Part shown: piece by piece, positions 18,344 to 18,603 of the stretch | How the letters are laid out: each line of letters begins with the position of its first letter | Numbering within the stretch: position 1 is the first letter of the stretch | Assembly (NCBI GenBank): GCA_026770575.1 | Contig: MU657382.1 | Span: 1 to 18,603, forward strand | Source: Pelagophyceae sp. CCMP2097 | Taxonomy: Eukaryota > Sar > Pelagophyceae | DNA length: 18,603 nt | Reading direction: 5' to 3' | The notes under the pieces: generated by a model | Database searches by the model: none | What the model was told of the DNA's origin: nothing | Seen by the model: only the letters and a program-made list of their open reading frames with translations | Position numbers and translations under genes: made by a program

Positions 18344-18501
18344 CAGCGCATGACGCGCCGATAGCGGCCGTGGGATCCGGGATTCTTTTACGTTCCGTGT
18401 CGTATCGGACGCCAAACAAGTCCCTCTGCTGGCGGGCCGTTTACCAGGCCCGTTGAGCACGTCCTTCAACTGATCAAACCGTTCAAGAGCCCGTTGAAAG
18501 C

Positions 18502-18536
18502 ACGTTCTTTCCACAATCCTTTACCGGAAAGAACGT
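18502..18536. repeat. 11-bp perfect stem-loop
   Basis: ACGTTCTTTCC at 18502-18512 pairs exactly with GGAAAGAACGT at 18526-18536 across a 13-nt loop. It lies upstream of the minus-strand gene at 17875-18343. It may be an element end or a transcript hairpin. Nothing else is seen in 18344-18603. Confidence 0.5.
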
Positions 18537-18603
18537 TCCTTTGCTTCAGCCTGAAGCTCCTTCTTCCTCTCTTAACCACTCATATTAACACTAACAAAGT
18601 AAC

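Noticed and set aside
1..18603. tRNA, rRNA or other structured RNA genes
   Set aside because: No cloverleaf or rRNA-like stretch was recognised by eye; a covariance-model scan would be decisive.

Overview
The window looks like nuclear DNA from a GC-rich, intron-bearing microbial eukaryote. Two conserved eukaryotic housekeeping genes can be rebuilt exon by exon on the minus strand: translation elongation factor eEF2 (5 coding exons, ends 3283) and the endolysosomal tethering subunit Vps18 (about 11 exons, ends 7143). Introns are short (64-329 nt), donors are mostly GTGCGY/GTG and acceptors mostly end in TAG. The codon GC bias, intron style and intronic minisatellites would suit an alga such as a stramenopile/pelagophyte, but that placement is inference and weak.

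Layout. 1-2400: short repeats and a decayed minus-strand gene of unknown family, with one good intron, two 1-nt frameshifts and a 28-bp frame-breaking tandem duplication. 2416-2971: a non-coding 552-bp element with 20-bp perfect terminal inverted repeats. 3283-6565: eEF2, with a probable 5'UTR intron reaching 6870. 7143-11770: Vps18, with a TATA box at 11818-11824. 11880-13030: AT-richer DNA holding a BED-finger (hAT-like) transposase fragment between diverged direct repeats. 13033-16129: an unrecognised multi-exon plus-strand gene (13268-15677) bracketed by two 199-bp MITEs that differ at only two positions and lie in opposite orientation. 16130-18603: an ORF interrupted by a mariner-like 461-bp MITE, a diverged third copy of the 199-bp MITE family, and a frameshifted minus-strand gene with a signal-peptide-like start.

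The left and centre (about 3.2-11.8 kb) are intact, GC-rich core genes in which every exon keeps frame. The outer parts are a graveyard of small DNA transposons and broken genes. The genes do not form a pathway: eEF2 (translation) and Vps18 (vesicle tethering) are simply head-to-tail neighbours 577 bp apart.

Most unusual points: tandemly duplicated intron-exon modules at the 3' end of the unknown gene, with 63-nt phase-1 introns that are also open reading frame; a Vps18 whose C-terminal RING has lost most zinc ligands; an eEF2 with an insertion of about 55 residues beside switch I, an altered diphthamide loop and an apparent GC-AG intron; and near-identical (recent) MITE copies, one ending 37 bp before a start codon.
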